This document shows, piece by piece, positions 25,524-33,725 of a stretch of 35,485 nt of DNA. A program made the position numbers and the translations under genes. Source of the stretch: Bhargavaea beijingensis (GTDB lineage Bacteria > Bacillota > Bacilli > Bacillales_A > Planococcaceae); the NCBI RefSeq assembly GCF_900101985.1, contig NZ_FNAR01000026.1:1-35485 (forward strand), read 5' to 3'. The notes under the pieces were generated by a model. It was given only the letters and a program-made list of their open reading frames with translations. It was not told where the DNA came from and made no database searches. The stretch's first letter is position 1; the number at the start of each line of letters is the position of its first letter.

Positions 25524-25603
25524 AAAAGCGTTTTCGGATCTGAGTGTTCTACGTCTCATACGTACCAACCGGTATTGGGCAAGATATTGAAATCAATCGC
25601 TTC

Positions 25604-25633
25604 AAAGCCCGTTCCATTTGCGGAACGGGTTTT
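25604..25633. terminator. Terminator-like hairpin between czrA and czcD
   Basis: CCCGTTCC and GGAACGGG pair around six bases and are followed by TTTT on the plus strand, about 80 bases downstream of czrA. A weaker U-run exists on the minus strand. Confidence 0.55.
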
Positions 25634-25687
25634 GTTGGCGTCACGGAAAATCAGCATCTCTCTTCGGCGCTTGCCGGATGGGTGTGT

Positions 25688-25750
25688 CGACTGACCGGTT
25701 CCGTCAGCAAATGCTGAAACCGGGCGCGTGAATGACGAAACCGCGCTCTG
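25688..25750. repeat. Second, short copy of the 21-bp phased repeat element
   Basis: The units at 25709-25729 and 25730-25750 again have a 21-base period and carry GCTGAAACCGG and GAATGACGAAACC. An inverted unit (CCGGTTCCGTCAGC) precedes them and forms a central hairpin around AAAT. This is the layout of the array at 4971-5117, reduced to about three units. Confidence 0.65.
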
Positions 25751-25796
25751 CAATTCTGCCTGCGTCGCCATATTCCGATGATCGAGCAAGTTTTTG

Positions 25797-26711
25797 TCAA
25801 TTGCATGTGCCATGCGGGCTTGGGCAGCCACCCCCGTCTGTTTCCAGCTGGATGGTGCTGTGTTCGATGGAAAATTTGTCATGGAGTATCTGATGTGCAC
25901 GATGGAGCACCCGATCCGGATTGCCCTGCTCCTGTATGGTCATATGGCAGCTGAGGAGCGGCTCATCCGGTGTGATTGACCAGATGTGAAGGTCATGGAC
26001 ATCGGTCACTTCATCCAGCTGTTCAAGTGACATCCGGACTTCTTCCGGATCGATCCCATCGGGGGACGATTCCATCAGGACGTTGGCGGCATCCTTCGTC
26101 ACCCGCCATCCACTCACAAGAACAAGTATCGAGACGATGATACTGGCAATCGGGTCAGCGATCCACCAGCCGAACAGCATCATCAGTAACGCGGCGGTAA
26201 TCGCCCCGACGGATCCGAGCATATCACCGATCACATGCAGGAACGCGCTCCGCACATTCAGATTGTCATCCTTCTCTCCCCGCATGAGGATAAAAGCTGC
26301 CGCAATGTTGACGATCAGCCCGATCACTGCAATAACAAGCATACCGGTGCTTTGTACTTCCGGCGGGGCCATGAAACGTCGGACCGCTTCAAACATAATT
26401 ACCGCTGAAATGACGATAAGCGTGATCCCATTGACCGCCGCGGCCAGGATTTCAAATCGGCGGTAGCCAAACGACTTCTCCCCTGTCGCCTTTCTGGTGC
26501 CCAGAAGGATGGCGGCAAAGCTGAGGCCGAGTGCTGCCGAATCGCTCAGCATATGGCCTGCATCCGACAAGAGCGCAAGGCTGTTGGTCAGGAAGCCGCC
26601 GATAAATTCCACAGCCATGAAAGCCGTGATTAAGATAAACGCCCAGAATAATGCTTTTTTATTGGAAGATGTGTGACTGTGACTGTGAGAATGACCGTGA
26701 TGATGGCCCAT
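25797..26711 (-). CDS. czcD: Cation diffusion facilitator, zinc/cobalt/cadmium exporter
   Basis: The 304-residue CDF transporter opens with a His-rich metal-binding tail (GHHHGHSHSHSH). It has six transmembrane helices with the metal-site pairs LLSDAGHMLSDSAA in helix 2 and LHVIGDMLGSV in helix 5, and a cytoplasmic C-terminal domain. It exports divalent metals in exchange for protons. AGGAGGAG precedes the ATG. The upstream palindrome at 26732-26753 matches the ArsR/SmtB operator type, and czrA lies convergent on its other side. Confidence 0.93.
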   Translation of the reverse strand: MGHHHGHSHSHSHTSSNKKALFWAFILITAFMAVEFIGGFLTNSLALLSDAGHMLSDSAALGLSFAAILLGTRKATGEKSFGYRRFEILAAAVNGITLIVISAVIMFEAVRRFMAPPEVQSTGMLVIAVIGLIVNIAAAFILMRGEKDDNLNVRSAFLHVIGDMLGSVGAITAALLMMLFGWWIADPIASIIVSILVLVSGWRVTKDAANVLMESSPDGIDPEEVRMSLEQLDEVTDVHDLHIWSITPDEPLLSCHMTIQEQGNPDRVLHRAHQILHDKFSIEHSTIQLETDGGGCPSPHGTCN

Positions 26712-26731
26712 AATGTCTCCTCCTGAACTAT

Positions 26732-26753
26732 TATATGATTATATGCTCATATA
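26732..26753. promoter_or_regulatory. CzrA-type operator upstream of czcD
   Basis: Perfect 7-bp arms TATATGA and TCATATA with an eight-base centre give a 22-bp imperfect palindrome, 20 bases before the czcD start. ArsR/SmtB operators have this form. Confidence 0.7.
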
Positions 26754-26925
26754 CACATTATGTCAGTCTGTTCACTAATGTGCAAACAGTTCACTTTTCT
26801 TTTACCCTATTCTTGCAACGGCATGACCGAGCGAATAAAAGAAGCAACCGCCCGACAGTTGCTCCGGTCCCTTATTGTCTTGCCGGGATTATATGAAATC
26901 AGAAGGATCGGCAACATGCAAACCA

Positions 26926-26954
26926 GGCCCTGTGCATCGATACGCGCACAGGGC
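26926..26954 (-). terminator. Probable terminator after the substrate-binding/permease gene
   Basis: GGCCCTGTGC and GCACAGGGCC form a 10-bp stem just after the stop codon, but the following U-tract on the minus strand is short. A second small hairpin with a T-rich tail lies at about 26839-26863. Confidence 0.5.
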
Positions 26955-26960
26955 CAAGTC

Positions 26961-28478
26961 TCACTGTTTGATCAGATTTTCCGACTCTAGATACCCTCTT
27001 GCAACTTCTTCCGCATCCACTCCGTCAACATTGACCCGATAATTCATTTCACGCATTTCTTCATCCGTGATTTTGCCGGACAGCACATTCAGCGCCCGCA
27101 CAACTTCCGGGTAGCCTTCTGCAGTTTCCTCCAACATAAGCGGCGCTCCCTGATATGGCGGGAACAGTTTTCTGTCATCCGCCAGCACGTTCAAATCGTA
27201 GCGTTCAATTTCACTGTCCGTCGAATAAGCATCAACCAGATTGATGTCGCCTGATTCAACCGCCGTGTACCTCAGTTTCGGCTCCATTGTGACGATTTCA
27301 TGAAACTCAATGCCGTATAAGGATTGGATGCCCAAGTAACCGTCTTCACGGTCCGAGAATTCCAGCGTGAATCCCGCCCGGACCTGATTCTCAATTTGTT
27401 TTAAATCTGAGATGGTCGTCAAACCGTGCTTTTCTGCAAATGCTGCCGGCACGGCAAGCGCATAGGTGTTGTTGTATTGCATCGGGTCCAGCAAGGTCAT
27501 TCCGTATTGTTCCGCCAGGCCGTCTCTTGCCTGTTCGTAGACTTCCCGGCTGTCCGTGCTGTCAGCCGTTTCCTTCAGGAATTCGGAAATCGCCGTCCCG
27601 GTGAATTCCGGGTAGATATCGACTTCCCCCGAACGAAGGGCGTTAAACACGAAACTCGTCTTGCCGAGCCCGGGCTTCAGTTCGACCTTCAGGTCGGTCT
27701 CTTCCTCGATGAGTAGTTTGTACATATTGATCAGAATTTCCGGTTCAGCACCGAGCTTGCCGGCGATGACCAGCTTGCTTTCATCCTCCGAAAATAGGGG
27801 GGCCAGCAAAATCATGAGGGCAATTACAGAAATCCCTGCAATCGCGACCAGGCTTGTCCGGAAAGGCAATTTCTCAAATTTCTTCAGGATCAAATCAAAG
27901 ATGATGGCAAGCATGGCCGCGGGAATGGCACCCAGCACGATCAGGGAAGGATTGTTCCGATCGATTCCGAGGAGGATCAAATCGCCAAGCCCTCCTGCGC
28001 CAATCAGTGCCGCAAGCGTGGCCGTTCCGATGATGAGGACAGTGGAGGTACGGATGCCCGCCATGATGACCGGCATGGCGAGCGGCAGCTCCACTTTCAA
28101 TAGCCGCCGGCGTGTATTCATGCCCAGCGCCTTGGCCGCTTCGGTAAGTGACGGGTCAATTTCCCGGATACCGGTATATGTATTGCGCAGGATGGGAAGA
28201 AGCGCATAGGCGGTCAGTGCGATGATGGCCGGGATCCGGCCGATGCCCACAAGCGGAATCAACAGACCCAGCAAGGCAAGCGACGGGATGGTCTGGATAA
28301 CGGAGGCTATTCCGATGATTCCATCAGCCAGCTTCCGCCGCCTGGTCAGGAAAATACCCGCCGGCACTGCAATCAGAACTGCAATCAGCAGAGCGATAAA
28401 TGAAATCCCGATATGCTCCAAAAGCGCAGTCCATAAATCGCTTTTCCGTTGGTTAAAAACCGAAAGAAACTCATTCAT
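26961..28478 (-). CDS. ABC transporter permease fused to substrate-binding domain (OpuCB-CC/EgtUBC type)
   Basis: The 505-residue protein fuses a permease of about six helices (residues 1-210, with the EAA-like loop 'EAAKALGMNTRRRLLKVELPLAMP') to an extracellular substrate-binding domain. The binding part starts with KLVIAGKLGAEPEILINMYK and contains 'GEVDIYPEFTGTA' and 'INLVDAYSTDSEIERYDL'. Such fusions import glycine betaine, choline or carnitine, or in the EgtU group ergothioneine. The length matches pneumococcal EgtUBC. The ligand cannot be decided from sequence alone. The ATG at 28478 overlaps the ATPase gene by eight bases and has GGGAGGGG upstream. Confidence 0.85.
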   Translation of the reverse strand: MNEFLSVFNQRKSDLWTALLEHIGISFIALLIAVLIAVPAGIFLTRRRKLADGIIGIASVIQTIPSLALLGLLIPLVGIGRIPAIIALTAYALLPILRNTYTGIREIDPSLTEAAKALGMNTRRRLLKVELPLAMPVIMAGIRTSTVLIIGTATLAALIGAGGLGDLILLGIDRNNPSLIVLGAIPAAMLAIIFDLILKKFEKLPFRTSLVAIAGISVIALMILLAPLFSEDESKLVIAGKLGAEPEILINMYKLLIEEETDLKVELKPGLGKTSFVFNALRSGEVDIYPEFTGTAISEFLKETADSTDSREVYEQARDGLAEQYGMTLLDPMQYNNTYALAVPAAFAEKHGLTTISDLKQIENQVRAGFTLEFSDREDGYLGIQSLYGIEFHEIVTMEPKLRYTAVESGDINLVDAYSTDSEIERYDLNVLADDRKLFPPYQGAPLMLEETAEGYPEVVRALNVLSGKITDEEMREMNYRVNVDGVDAEEVARGYLESENLIKQ

Positions 28479-29442
28479 GGTGACCGATCCCCCTCCCGTT
28501 TGCCGCAAGCAGCCTAAAAGCTGTGGCACGGTCAATGAGGCCGATCAGCGTTCCACCGTCTTCCACAGCCACCCATTCATGATCGGCCATCGCACTGACG
28601 AGACGGTCTGCCTGAACCTCTGCAGGAACAACGGCTTGTGTTTGAGGAACTGCGGCCGGAGCGGCAGACACCCATTGCCTCAAGTCCAGGAGAGCGTGCA
28701 TGCTGCCCTGCTCCCTGCCGATGAATTCCCGGACAAATGCCCCGGCAGGATTCCGTCTCAGTTCATCAGGCGTGCCGGTTTGAACCACCTTCCCCTCCCG
28801 CATCAGACAGATCCGATCTGCCAGCTTGAGCGCTTCATTCATATCGTGGGTGACAAACATCGTGGTCTTTCCGAACGTCCCTTTCAGCCGCAGAAGGTCA
28901 TCCTGAAGTTTTTCCCTCGCTAACGGATCAAGTGCGCTAAACGGTTCGTCCATCAGGAGGATCTCCGGATCGGCTGCCAATGCCCGGACCACGCCGACAC
29001 GCTGTTGCTGGCCACCGGAAAGTTCGGATGGTTTGCGCTTCGCGAAAACGGCCGGATCAAGGCCAACCTGCTCCATCAGTTCATGGGTGCGCTGTTTTAC
29101 CTTCCGTTTTTCCATTCGTTTCATTTCGGGAACCACTTCGATATTTTCCTCCACGCTCATGTGCGGAAAAAGAGCAATTTGCTGAAGCACATACCCTATA
29201 TTCCAGCGCAGCCTGCTGATTTCATAGCTTTCGGCATTTTTCCCGTTAATGAGGATTGTTCCGGTTGTTGGTTCGATCAGCCGATTGACCATTTTGAGGG
29301 TAGTTGTTTTTCCACATCCGCTTGGCCCGATCAGGGCGATGAATTCTCCGCGTTTAATCTCCAAGTCAAGGGAATCAACAGCTTTAAAACCATCCCCGTA
29401 TTGTTTTGACACATTCTGAAATTCAATAATGGATGTGATCAT
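28471..29442 (-). CDS. ABC transporter ATPase of quaternary-amine type with CBS-like tail
   Basis: The 323-residue ATPase has Walker A IGPSGCGKT, signature LSGGQQQR, Walker B ILLMDEP and the D-loop SALDPLAR; VTHDMNEALKLAD holds the switch His. This set is typical of the OpuA/OpuC/ProV family. The C-terminal 75 residues contain a CBS-like stretch ('ADHEWVAVEDGGTLIGLIDRATAFRLL'), shorter than the two CBS domains of OpuCA. It overlaps the permease gene by eight bases, so the two proteins form one transporter, probably for osmoprotectants or ergothioneine. The start is ATG with GGGAGTGAG before it. Confidence 0.88.
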   Translation of the reverse strand: MITSIIEFQNVSKQYGDGFKAVDSLDLEIKRGEFIALIGPSGCGKTTTLKMVNRLIEPTTGTILINGKNAESYEISRLRWNIGYVLQQIALFPHMSVEENIEVVPEMKRMEKRKVKQRTHELMEQVGLDPAVFAKRKPSELSGGQQQRVGVVRALAADPEILLMDEPFSALDPLAREKLQDDLLRLKGTFGKTTMFVTHDMNEALKLADRICLMREGKVVQTGTPDELRRNPAGAFVREFIGREQGSMHALLDLRQWVSAAPAAVPQTQAVVPAEVQADRLVSAMADHEWVAVEDGGTLIGLIDRATAFRLLAANGRGIGHHE

Positions 29443-29486
29443 TTCTCACTCCCTTCCGATTGTTGTTCCCATTTTATCACTTACAT

Positions 29487-29522
29487 AAAAAAACGGCGGC
29501 CCGGAATGGTCCCGGATCGCCA
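29487..29522 (-). terminator. Terminator of the hydrolase pseudogene
   Basis: On the minus strand GGCGATCCGG and CCGGGCCGCC pair with one mismatch around seven bases, followed by a T7 run (29493-29487). It begins right after the ancestral hydrolase stop at 29525, and the frameshifted frame reads through it. Confidence 0.75.
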
Positions 29523-29524
29523 AT

Positions 29525-29927
29525 TTATCTTATTGAAACTGATTTTTGCCTTGCCAGCCATTCCGCGATGATCACCGTCAAATTTGGGGAGGATCGGTTT
29601 GTCTGCAATGGATTTGCACTCTTTCATAAGTCCGAGCATGGGGTGCTCGCCTCCATACTCTTTCAGAAAATGATTCATGTCCGGGATGATAGGCCATTCG
29701 GATTCTCCCGGCACGCTTTCTGTGATTACCCGCGCATGTTCCGGCGGCACTTGGAGATCTTTTTCGGCGGTTTCCGCAAGAACCGGGCAATCAGCCTGTT
29801 CCAGGTATTCCACAACATTGTAGTTCAAAGTCTCCCTAAGCCATTTTGCATTGAGTTTGATCCCTTTCACCCTCATGATAGGCTTATCGGATTTGACCAC
29901 TTTCTCAAAAATCCGTTGATTTTTTCT
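29525..29927 (-). pseudogene. Alpha/beta hydrolase, C-terminal remnant with frameshift
   Basis: Only the last 130 or so residues of an alpha/beta-fold hydrolase remain (usual length about 300 or more). Visible parts are 'GIKLNAKWLRETLNYNVVEYL', 'CPVLAETAEKDLQVPPEHA' with the acid region, and 'IPDMNHFLKEYGGEHPMLGLM' with the catalytic His. The first half with the nucleophile Ser is absent. After 'PKFDG' the frame shifts. In the alternative frame the natural end VIIAEWLARQ is followed by a stop at 29525, just before a terminator. The open frame continues upstream into the neighbouring pseudogene, so its 5' boundary is about 29927. Confidence 0.8.
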
Positions 29928-30285
29928 CGCCAGATCCCCGATTGATCACCCGAATCGCAGGGCTCTGGAAGAGTGCCTCACATCGCTCGAAAACAGACTT
30001 GATACGGTCACATTCGCTTCCGGAATGGCGGCGATTTCTTTTCTGATCGAATCGCTTCCAGCCGAAAAACCCTGACGCATCGTGATGCCTGATGATATGT
30101 ATCATGGAATCCGTTCCCTTCCTGCAGACACGGATATCGGAACCAACTTTGACGTTGCGTTTGCGGATGTGACCGATCTCACTCAAGTTGAGGAAACCAT
30201 CCATTCGGCACCGACCGGTCTTGTCTGGATGGAGTCCCCTTCCAATCCCCAGCTGAAGTGACCCACATTAAGGCAACGAAATCTG
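29921..30285 (+). pseudogene. Cystathionine gamma-synthase/lyase (PLP enzyme) remnant
   Basis: The plus strand carries a decayed piece of a Cys/Met-metabolism PLP enzyme. FSR (about 29923) is followed, after a small disruption, by DHPNRRALEECLTSLENR, then TFASGMAAISFL, an in-frame TGA (30073-30075), RIVMPDDMYHG, and VTDLTQVEETI leading to LVWMESPSNPQLK. A one-base loss at 30259 then shifts the frame, and THIKATK continues in the next frame. The order matches the N-terminal half of the family. The PLP-lysine region and C-terminal domain are missing. It runs opposite to the hydrolase remnant and into the end of the phzF-like gene. Confidence 0.85.
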
Positions 30286-31164
30286 AAGTTCTTTCACAAA
30301 CACCGCTCTCCCTGTAATTCGAACATCTAAGGTTTCTGGATTTTTCGAGACATGTACTCCAACACGACCATCTTTTCCGATTTCCTGCCCCTGCTCCACA
30401 ACAAGATCGAGCTGATCGGTGAATCCCGGATGAATGAACTTGGCATAGTAAGCGCCCATGACTGCGGAGGCTGTTCCTGTAACGGCATCTTCGACAGTAC
30501 CTGAAAAAGGAGAGCTGAAATGCCTGCCATGCATGTCCGCGGCCGGATCGTGGGTTTCCAGGCAGAACGGATGGACTGATGCACGCGGCACTTCCTGAAG
30601 AATGTCAGGGAAGTGCTCGTTATCAGGCTTCATCCTTTGAAACGCGGAAAGAAGCTTTACGGGAACGAGCAGTGTCCAGCTTCCTGTACTACCATAAACG
30701 ATCGGCAAAGCCGGATGCAGATCGGACTCCTTTATGCCCATCAAAAACATCAGTTCTTTTTTAGAGCCCCCGTATTCAATGAACTTAGGAGCTGCCTGTT
30801 TCATCGTAATGGCCCATTCACCATCGTGGTTTCTGCTGAGTTGAAGAGGCAGAATCCCTGCCTTGGTCTCAATTGTCAGCTGGTCTTTCCCGCCCAATTC
30901 GCCCCTGCTGGCCAATGCGAAAATCATCGCCATGGTCGCATGGCCACACAGATTCGTCTCATAGCCAGGAGTGAAATAACGGATACTCAAGTCTGCTTGA
31001 TCCGAATCCAGTAAAAATGCTGTCTCGTTGTAACCTGCTTTAGCGGCAATCTCCTGCATGTCCGAGTCCGTAAGACCGCGACTGTCCAATACCACTCCTG
31101 CCGGATTGCCTTTATTGGGTTGGGTGCTGAATGCATCATATTGACAGACCGTAACTAATTTCAA
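30268..31164 (-). CDS. PhzF-family isomerase-like protein
   Basis: The 298-residue protein matches the PhzF/DapF-fold family. The start '[19 protein letters not shown]' contains the NPAG motif. Glu47 in GYNETAFL is the likely catalytic acid/base, then comes [15 protein letters not shown], and the second half repeats the fold with [22 protein letters not shown]. Relatives isomerise small metabolites; the substrate here is unknown and no phenazine cluster is present. The TTG start overlaps the stop of the N-acetyltransferase gene, with GGGGGAAG upstream. It is the last gene of a three-gene minus-strand unit. Confidence 0.88.
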   Translation of the reverse strand: MKLVTVCQYDAFSTQPNKGNPAGVVLDSRGLTDSDMQEIAAKAGYNETAFLLDSDQADLSIRYFTPGYETNLCGHATMAMIFALASRGELGGKDQLTIETKAGILPLQLSRNHDGEWAITMKQAAPKFIEYGGSKKELMFLMGIKESDLHPALPIVYGSTGSWTLLVPVKLLSAFQRMKPDNEHFPDILQEVPRASVHPFCLETHDPAADMHGRHFSSPFSGTVEDAVTGTASAVMGAYYAKFIHPGFTDQLDLVVEQGQEIGKDGRVGVHVSKNPETLDVRITGRAVFVKELQISLP

Positions 31165-31970
31165 TTCATCTTCCCCCGATTCACATCGTTCACCTTTTTC
31201 TCTTCACAAACCTTGGTACTTGGGACCAATCGGATACCAAAATACTGTTTGAGAACAGCCGCCATCTTCTGATCATCAATCGTTATTTTCCGCTTTTCAT
31301 TGAGCCCGGTAATGGTTAGTTTGTTACCCGACAGTGTCAGCCGGCCTTCCGGCGCAGCCAGCGAGACGAGCGGACGTGCTGTAAAATGCGATTCGGAGGA
31401 AGTCTGGTTAAACCGGCAGGCCTCTTTGAAATCACTTAATGTCCTTCGGCTCGTATGGAGGCGGTAAAGCGTCTTCCAACCGGCATTTCCTTGGCTTTTT
31501 TGGAGATCAAAGTCCTTATCTCCCACTTTTTTTAGTCTGTAAACTCCGCTTACATCTTTTCGTTCTTCTCCGGATAACGGAAGTGGCACCCTGACTGAAT
31601 CACCGAAACCGACATCAACCAAATAAGGTTGCTCCAAATCAACAATCAGGCAGGCATGGCTTCCCATCATCGTCCATCCACCATCCGGCCGTCTGACTGT
31701 GGCTGATGCCAGCCTGCTGGTAAAGCCCAAATTCTGCAGAAGCCAGTTAAACAATCCATTTAACTCATAACAAAACCCGCCACGGTCATTCCGAACAATT
31801 TTATTGTAGTAAGTCTCCACGTCAAGCGGAATCCAAACCGCTCGGATCACATCCAGATTTTCAAACGGGATATGAAGCAGGTGTTGCTCTTGCAGATGTC
31901 TGAGACTTTCCAAATTAGCTTTAACGGGTCCATTCCAACCGATGCGCCGGAGATACGGTTCGATCTTCAT
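31161..31970 (-). CDS. nat: Arylamine N-acetyltransferase
   Basis: The 269-residue protein is a full NAT. The catalytic triad is Cys67 in RGGFCYELN, His105 in GSHACLIV and Asp119 in [17 protein letters not shown] near the start is another family mark. These enzymes transfer acetyl from acetyl-CoA to arylamines and hydrazines. The ATG has GGGGGAA before it. It lies 48 bases after the FMN-reductase-like gene and overlaps the PhzF-like gene by four bases, so the three are probably one operon, perhaps for detoxifying aromatic compounds (inference). Confidence 0.92.
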   Translation of the reverse strand: MKIEPYLRRIGWNGPVKANLESLRHLQEQHLLHIPFENLDVIRAVWIPLDVETYYNKIVRNDRGGFCYELNGLFNWLLQNLGFTSRLASATVRRPDGGWTMMGSHACLIVDLEQPYLVDVGFGDSVRVPLPLSGEERKDVSGVYRLKKVGDKDFDLQKSQGNAGWKTLYRLHTSRRTLSDFKEACRFNQTSSESHFTARPLVSLAAPEGRLTLSGNKLTITGLNEKRKITIDDQKMAAVLKQYFGIRLVPSTKVCEEKKVNDVNRGKMN

Positions 31971-32018
31971 TTCATTCCCCCTTCAATTTCTTTCATGAGT
32001 TTGCCCAATGCACAGGGG

Positions 32019-32564
32019 CTATTCCCGCTTCATGATACCTCGTTGCAAATCAATCATTTCCTTTGCCAGCTTCCCGACTCTCTCCTTCATCTGCATATCC
32101 GTCAGTTCATCTGTTTCAATATCAAAGGAGTCGTTCAGGATGAAGACGTTATTGGTGGGTATGAGGCCCTTAAAATAAGAAAGAATCGACCCGAGATGAT
32201 AGTTCAGCACCAGAAAATGCTTATCCGTCAGTCCGGTTGCAACCATGCCTGTCACCTTGTTCCTGAATGCATGTTCCGGTAAATGGTCGAACAGGTTTTT
32301 AAGCGCTCCTGTAAGAGACGCCTGATAAATGGGCGTCCCAAAAACGAGAAAATCTGCAGACAGGATCTTTTGAACGACGTTCCATGTGTCCTCATTGTAA
32401 GCGGCCAAGGGAAGACCGGCCGCAAATTCAATTTCAAAATCTCTCAGATCTATTAATTCTGTCTGAATGCCCGGGTCCAGATGGCGCACGGCAGCCAAGA
32501 CGCTGCTTACCGCTACTGCCGTTTTTTCACCGGCAAGGGTTCCGGAAACACCGACTAGCTTCAT
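32019..32564 (-). CDS. NADPH-dependent FMN reductase
   Basis: The 181-residue flavodoxin-like protein starts MKLVGVSGTLAGEKT and carries the phosphate-binding loop. The mid-protein GTPIYQASLTGALKNLFDHLP is the hallmark of the NADPH-dependent FMN reductase (SsuE/MsuE-like) family. It probably supplies reduced flavin or acts as a nitro/azo/quinone reductase. It is the first gene of the operon with nat and the PhzF-like gene. AGAGG lies before the ATG at moderate distance. Confidence 0.88.
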   Translation of the reverse strand: MKLVGVSGTLAGEKTAVAVSSVLAAVRHLDPGIQTELIDLRDFEIEFAAGLPLAAYNEDTWNVVQKILSADFLVFGTPIYQASLTGALKNLFDHLPEHAFRNKVTGMVATGLTDKHFLVLNYHLGSILSYFKGLIPTNNVFILNDSFDIETDELTDMQMKERVGKLAKEMIDLQRGIMKRE

Positions 32565-32847
32565 GGATGTCTACCTCTTTTTCTTAGTTGGCTTATGGTA
32601 TCTGTATTCCGCTCGATTTAGTCCCTTCGAGAACGTTTGGAAGCCGGATCTAGCCAGGAGAATATGTTCGTGGTACTAGATTCACACGACGGCTTCCGCC
32701 GGGGGTTATGGAAATAGAGAGGCCGTTACGCTGAATACGCTTTTGCGCGATGGATCTTAATCCATTTGGAATCACAAAAAGCAACCGCCTTTATTTTATC
32801 TGGCGACTGCTTTTAGACTATTTATTCAATGCTTTTTTGATAACCAA
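32565..32847. other. Intergenic DNA at the composition boundary
   Basis: No gene is seen. An imperfect nested inverted repeat spans about 32641-32696: outer arms AAGCCG and CGGCTT, inner arms GATCTAG and CTAGATT. A terminator-like hairpin (AAAAGCAACCGCC against GGCGACTGCTTTT) lies at about 32775-32812. GC content falls sharply from about 32760 onward. Confidence 0.45.
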
Positions 32848-33037
32848 TTATTTCTCACTCAAGTGAGTTAGATATAAAATAATCGGTTGTTCATTTTCAT
32901 TATACCAAATTTGTTGTGTTGTTTTCTCTTTGATATTGAAGAACAAAATTTTAGTATTGTTTTCAATGTCGTCAGCGATAAAATAAAACCAGGGCATGGT
33001 GGGAATTGGAGAAATAGTATTCCGGGTGAGCCTATAA
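32848..33037 (-). pseudogene. Probable remnant of an immunity-type gene (C-terminal fragment)
   Basis: The minus-strand frame ending in TAA at 32848-32850 is open back to about 33037. It reads PWFYFIADDIENNTKILFFN, then 'KTTQQIWYNENEQPIILY', then ends HLSEK. This acidic, aromatic pattern resembles the C-terminal part of SMI1/KNR4-like (SUKH) or similar immunity proteins. It has no ribosome binding site, and the only ATG leaves about 50 residues. Assignment is tentative. Confidence 0.35.
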
Positions 33038-33071
33038 AATCAATTAAAGATTTTTAGGGAGATGAAATTTT

Positions 33072-33401
33072 ATGGAGAAGATGAAATTGAAAGTTGATGA
33101 TGATTCCAATAAATTAAAGTATGTATCTATTATCAGGCAGAATAACGGGGCAAGTATTCAAGATACCAAAACAAATATTGAAGATAATAAAGTAGTGCTA
33201 CAATGTGATTATTTTGATACAGATGAATTAAAAGTTTTTAAGGAAACAATGGAGGATTTAATGAGTAAGGGGGCTACGATACAACTGTTTCAAGATGATA
33301 GAGAGGTTCAGATTGATTATATTAGTAATCTTATTAGTTCGTATGAACAAATTGCTGAAGACAGAGAAAGGCTAGATGATAGAATTTTAGGCGATGATTA
33401 A
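33072..33401 (+). CDS. Hypothetical acidic protein (109 residues)
   Basis: I do not recognise this protein. It is 109 residues, Asp/Glu/Lys-rich, predicted alpha/beta, without signal peptide or membrane segment; the second half ('LISSYEQIAEDRERLDDRIL') looks like a long helix. The ATG is preceded by AGGGAG at about ten bases. Codons are AT-rich, unlike the GC-rich genes to its left, which points to transfer. It lies alone on the plus strand among minus-strand toxin/immunity remnants. A role as an accessory or immunity protein is possible but unsupported. Confidence 0.55.
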   Translation: MEKMKLKVDDDSNKLKYVSIIRQNNGASIQDTKTNIEDNKVVLQCDYFDTDELKVFKETMEDLMSKGATIQLFQDDREVQIDYISNLISSYEQIAEDRERLDDRILGDD

Positions 33402-33480
33402 GAACAGAGTAGGTATTAAAACGTTCAGTAACAACTTTATATATTGAATTGTTCTTTAGATCACTTTTATTGGACCATAA

Positions 33481-33660
33481 TTAACAATTAAAATATGCCT
33501 TCAAGAAATCAAAAAACGATGACCAACTTTCTTTTAACTCTCCTTTTAAAAGCAGTTCATCCCCACCCTCAAAATTAACTATATAAACTTTATCTGTTAC
33601 AGTATCAAGCACTATAGTTACGAATTTTCATTAAGCATTATCAATGTCATCCAAAGTTAA
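33481..33660 (-). pseudogene. SMI1/KNR4-like immunity gene, C-terminal remnant
   Basis: The frame ending in TAA at 33481-33483 reads KFVTIVLDTVTDKVYIVN, FEGGDELLLKGELKES, then WSSFFDFLKAYFNC. This resembles the C-terminus of SMI1/KNR4 (SUKH) immunity proteins. It is blocked upstream by TGA at 33628. Adding one T there would join it to MLNEN in the neighbouring frame, suggesting a one-base deletion. No N-terminal domain was found. Confidence 0.45.
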
Positions 33661-33725
33661 ACTTTATAATAAAAAAGCAAAAGCACCTGCTGTCTTTTTA
33701 ACACTCAAATGCCCTGCTCCATACT

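Noticed and set aside
25556-25900. 114-residue minus-strand frame overlapping czcD
   Set aside because: It covers the repeat element and the end of czcD in another frame and has no start signal.
26760-26990. 76-residue plus-strand frame upstream of czcD
   Set aside because: It runs through a terminator hairpin into the antisense of the permease gene and lacks a ribosome binding site.
29905-30204. 99-residue minus-strand frame
   Set aside because: It is antisense to the cystathionine-enzyme remnant, whose plus-strand motifs are unmistakable.
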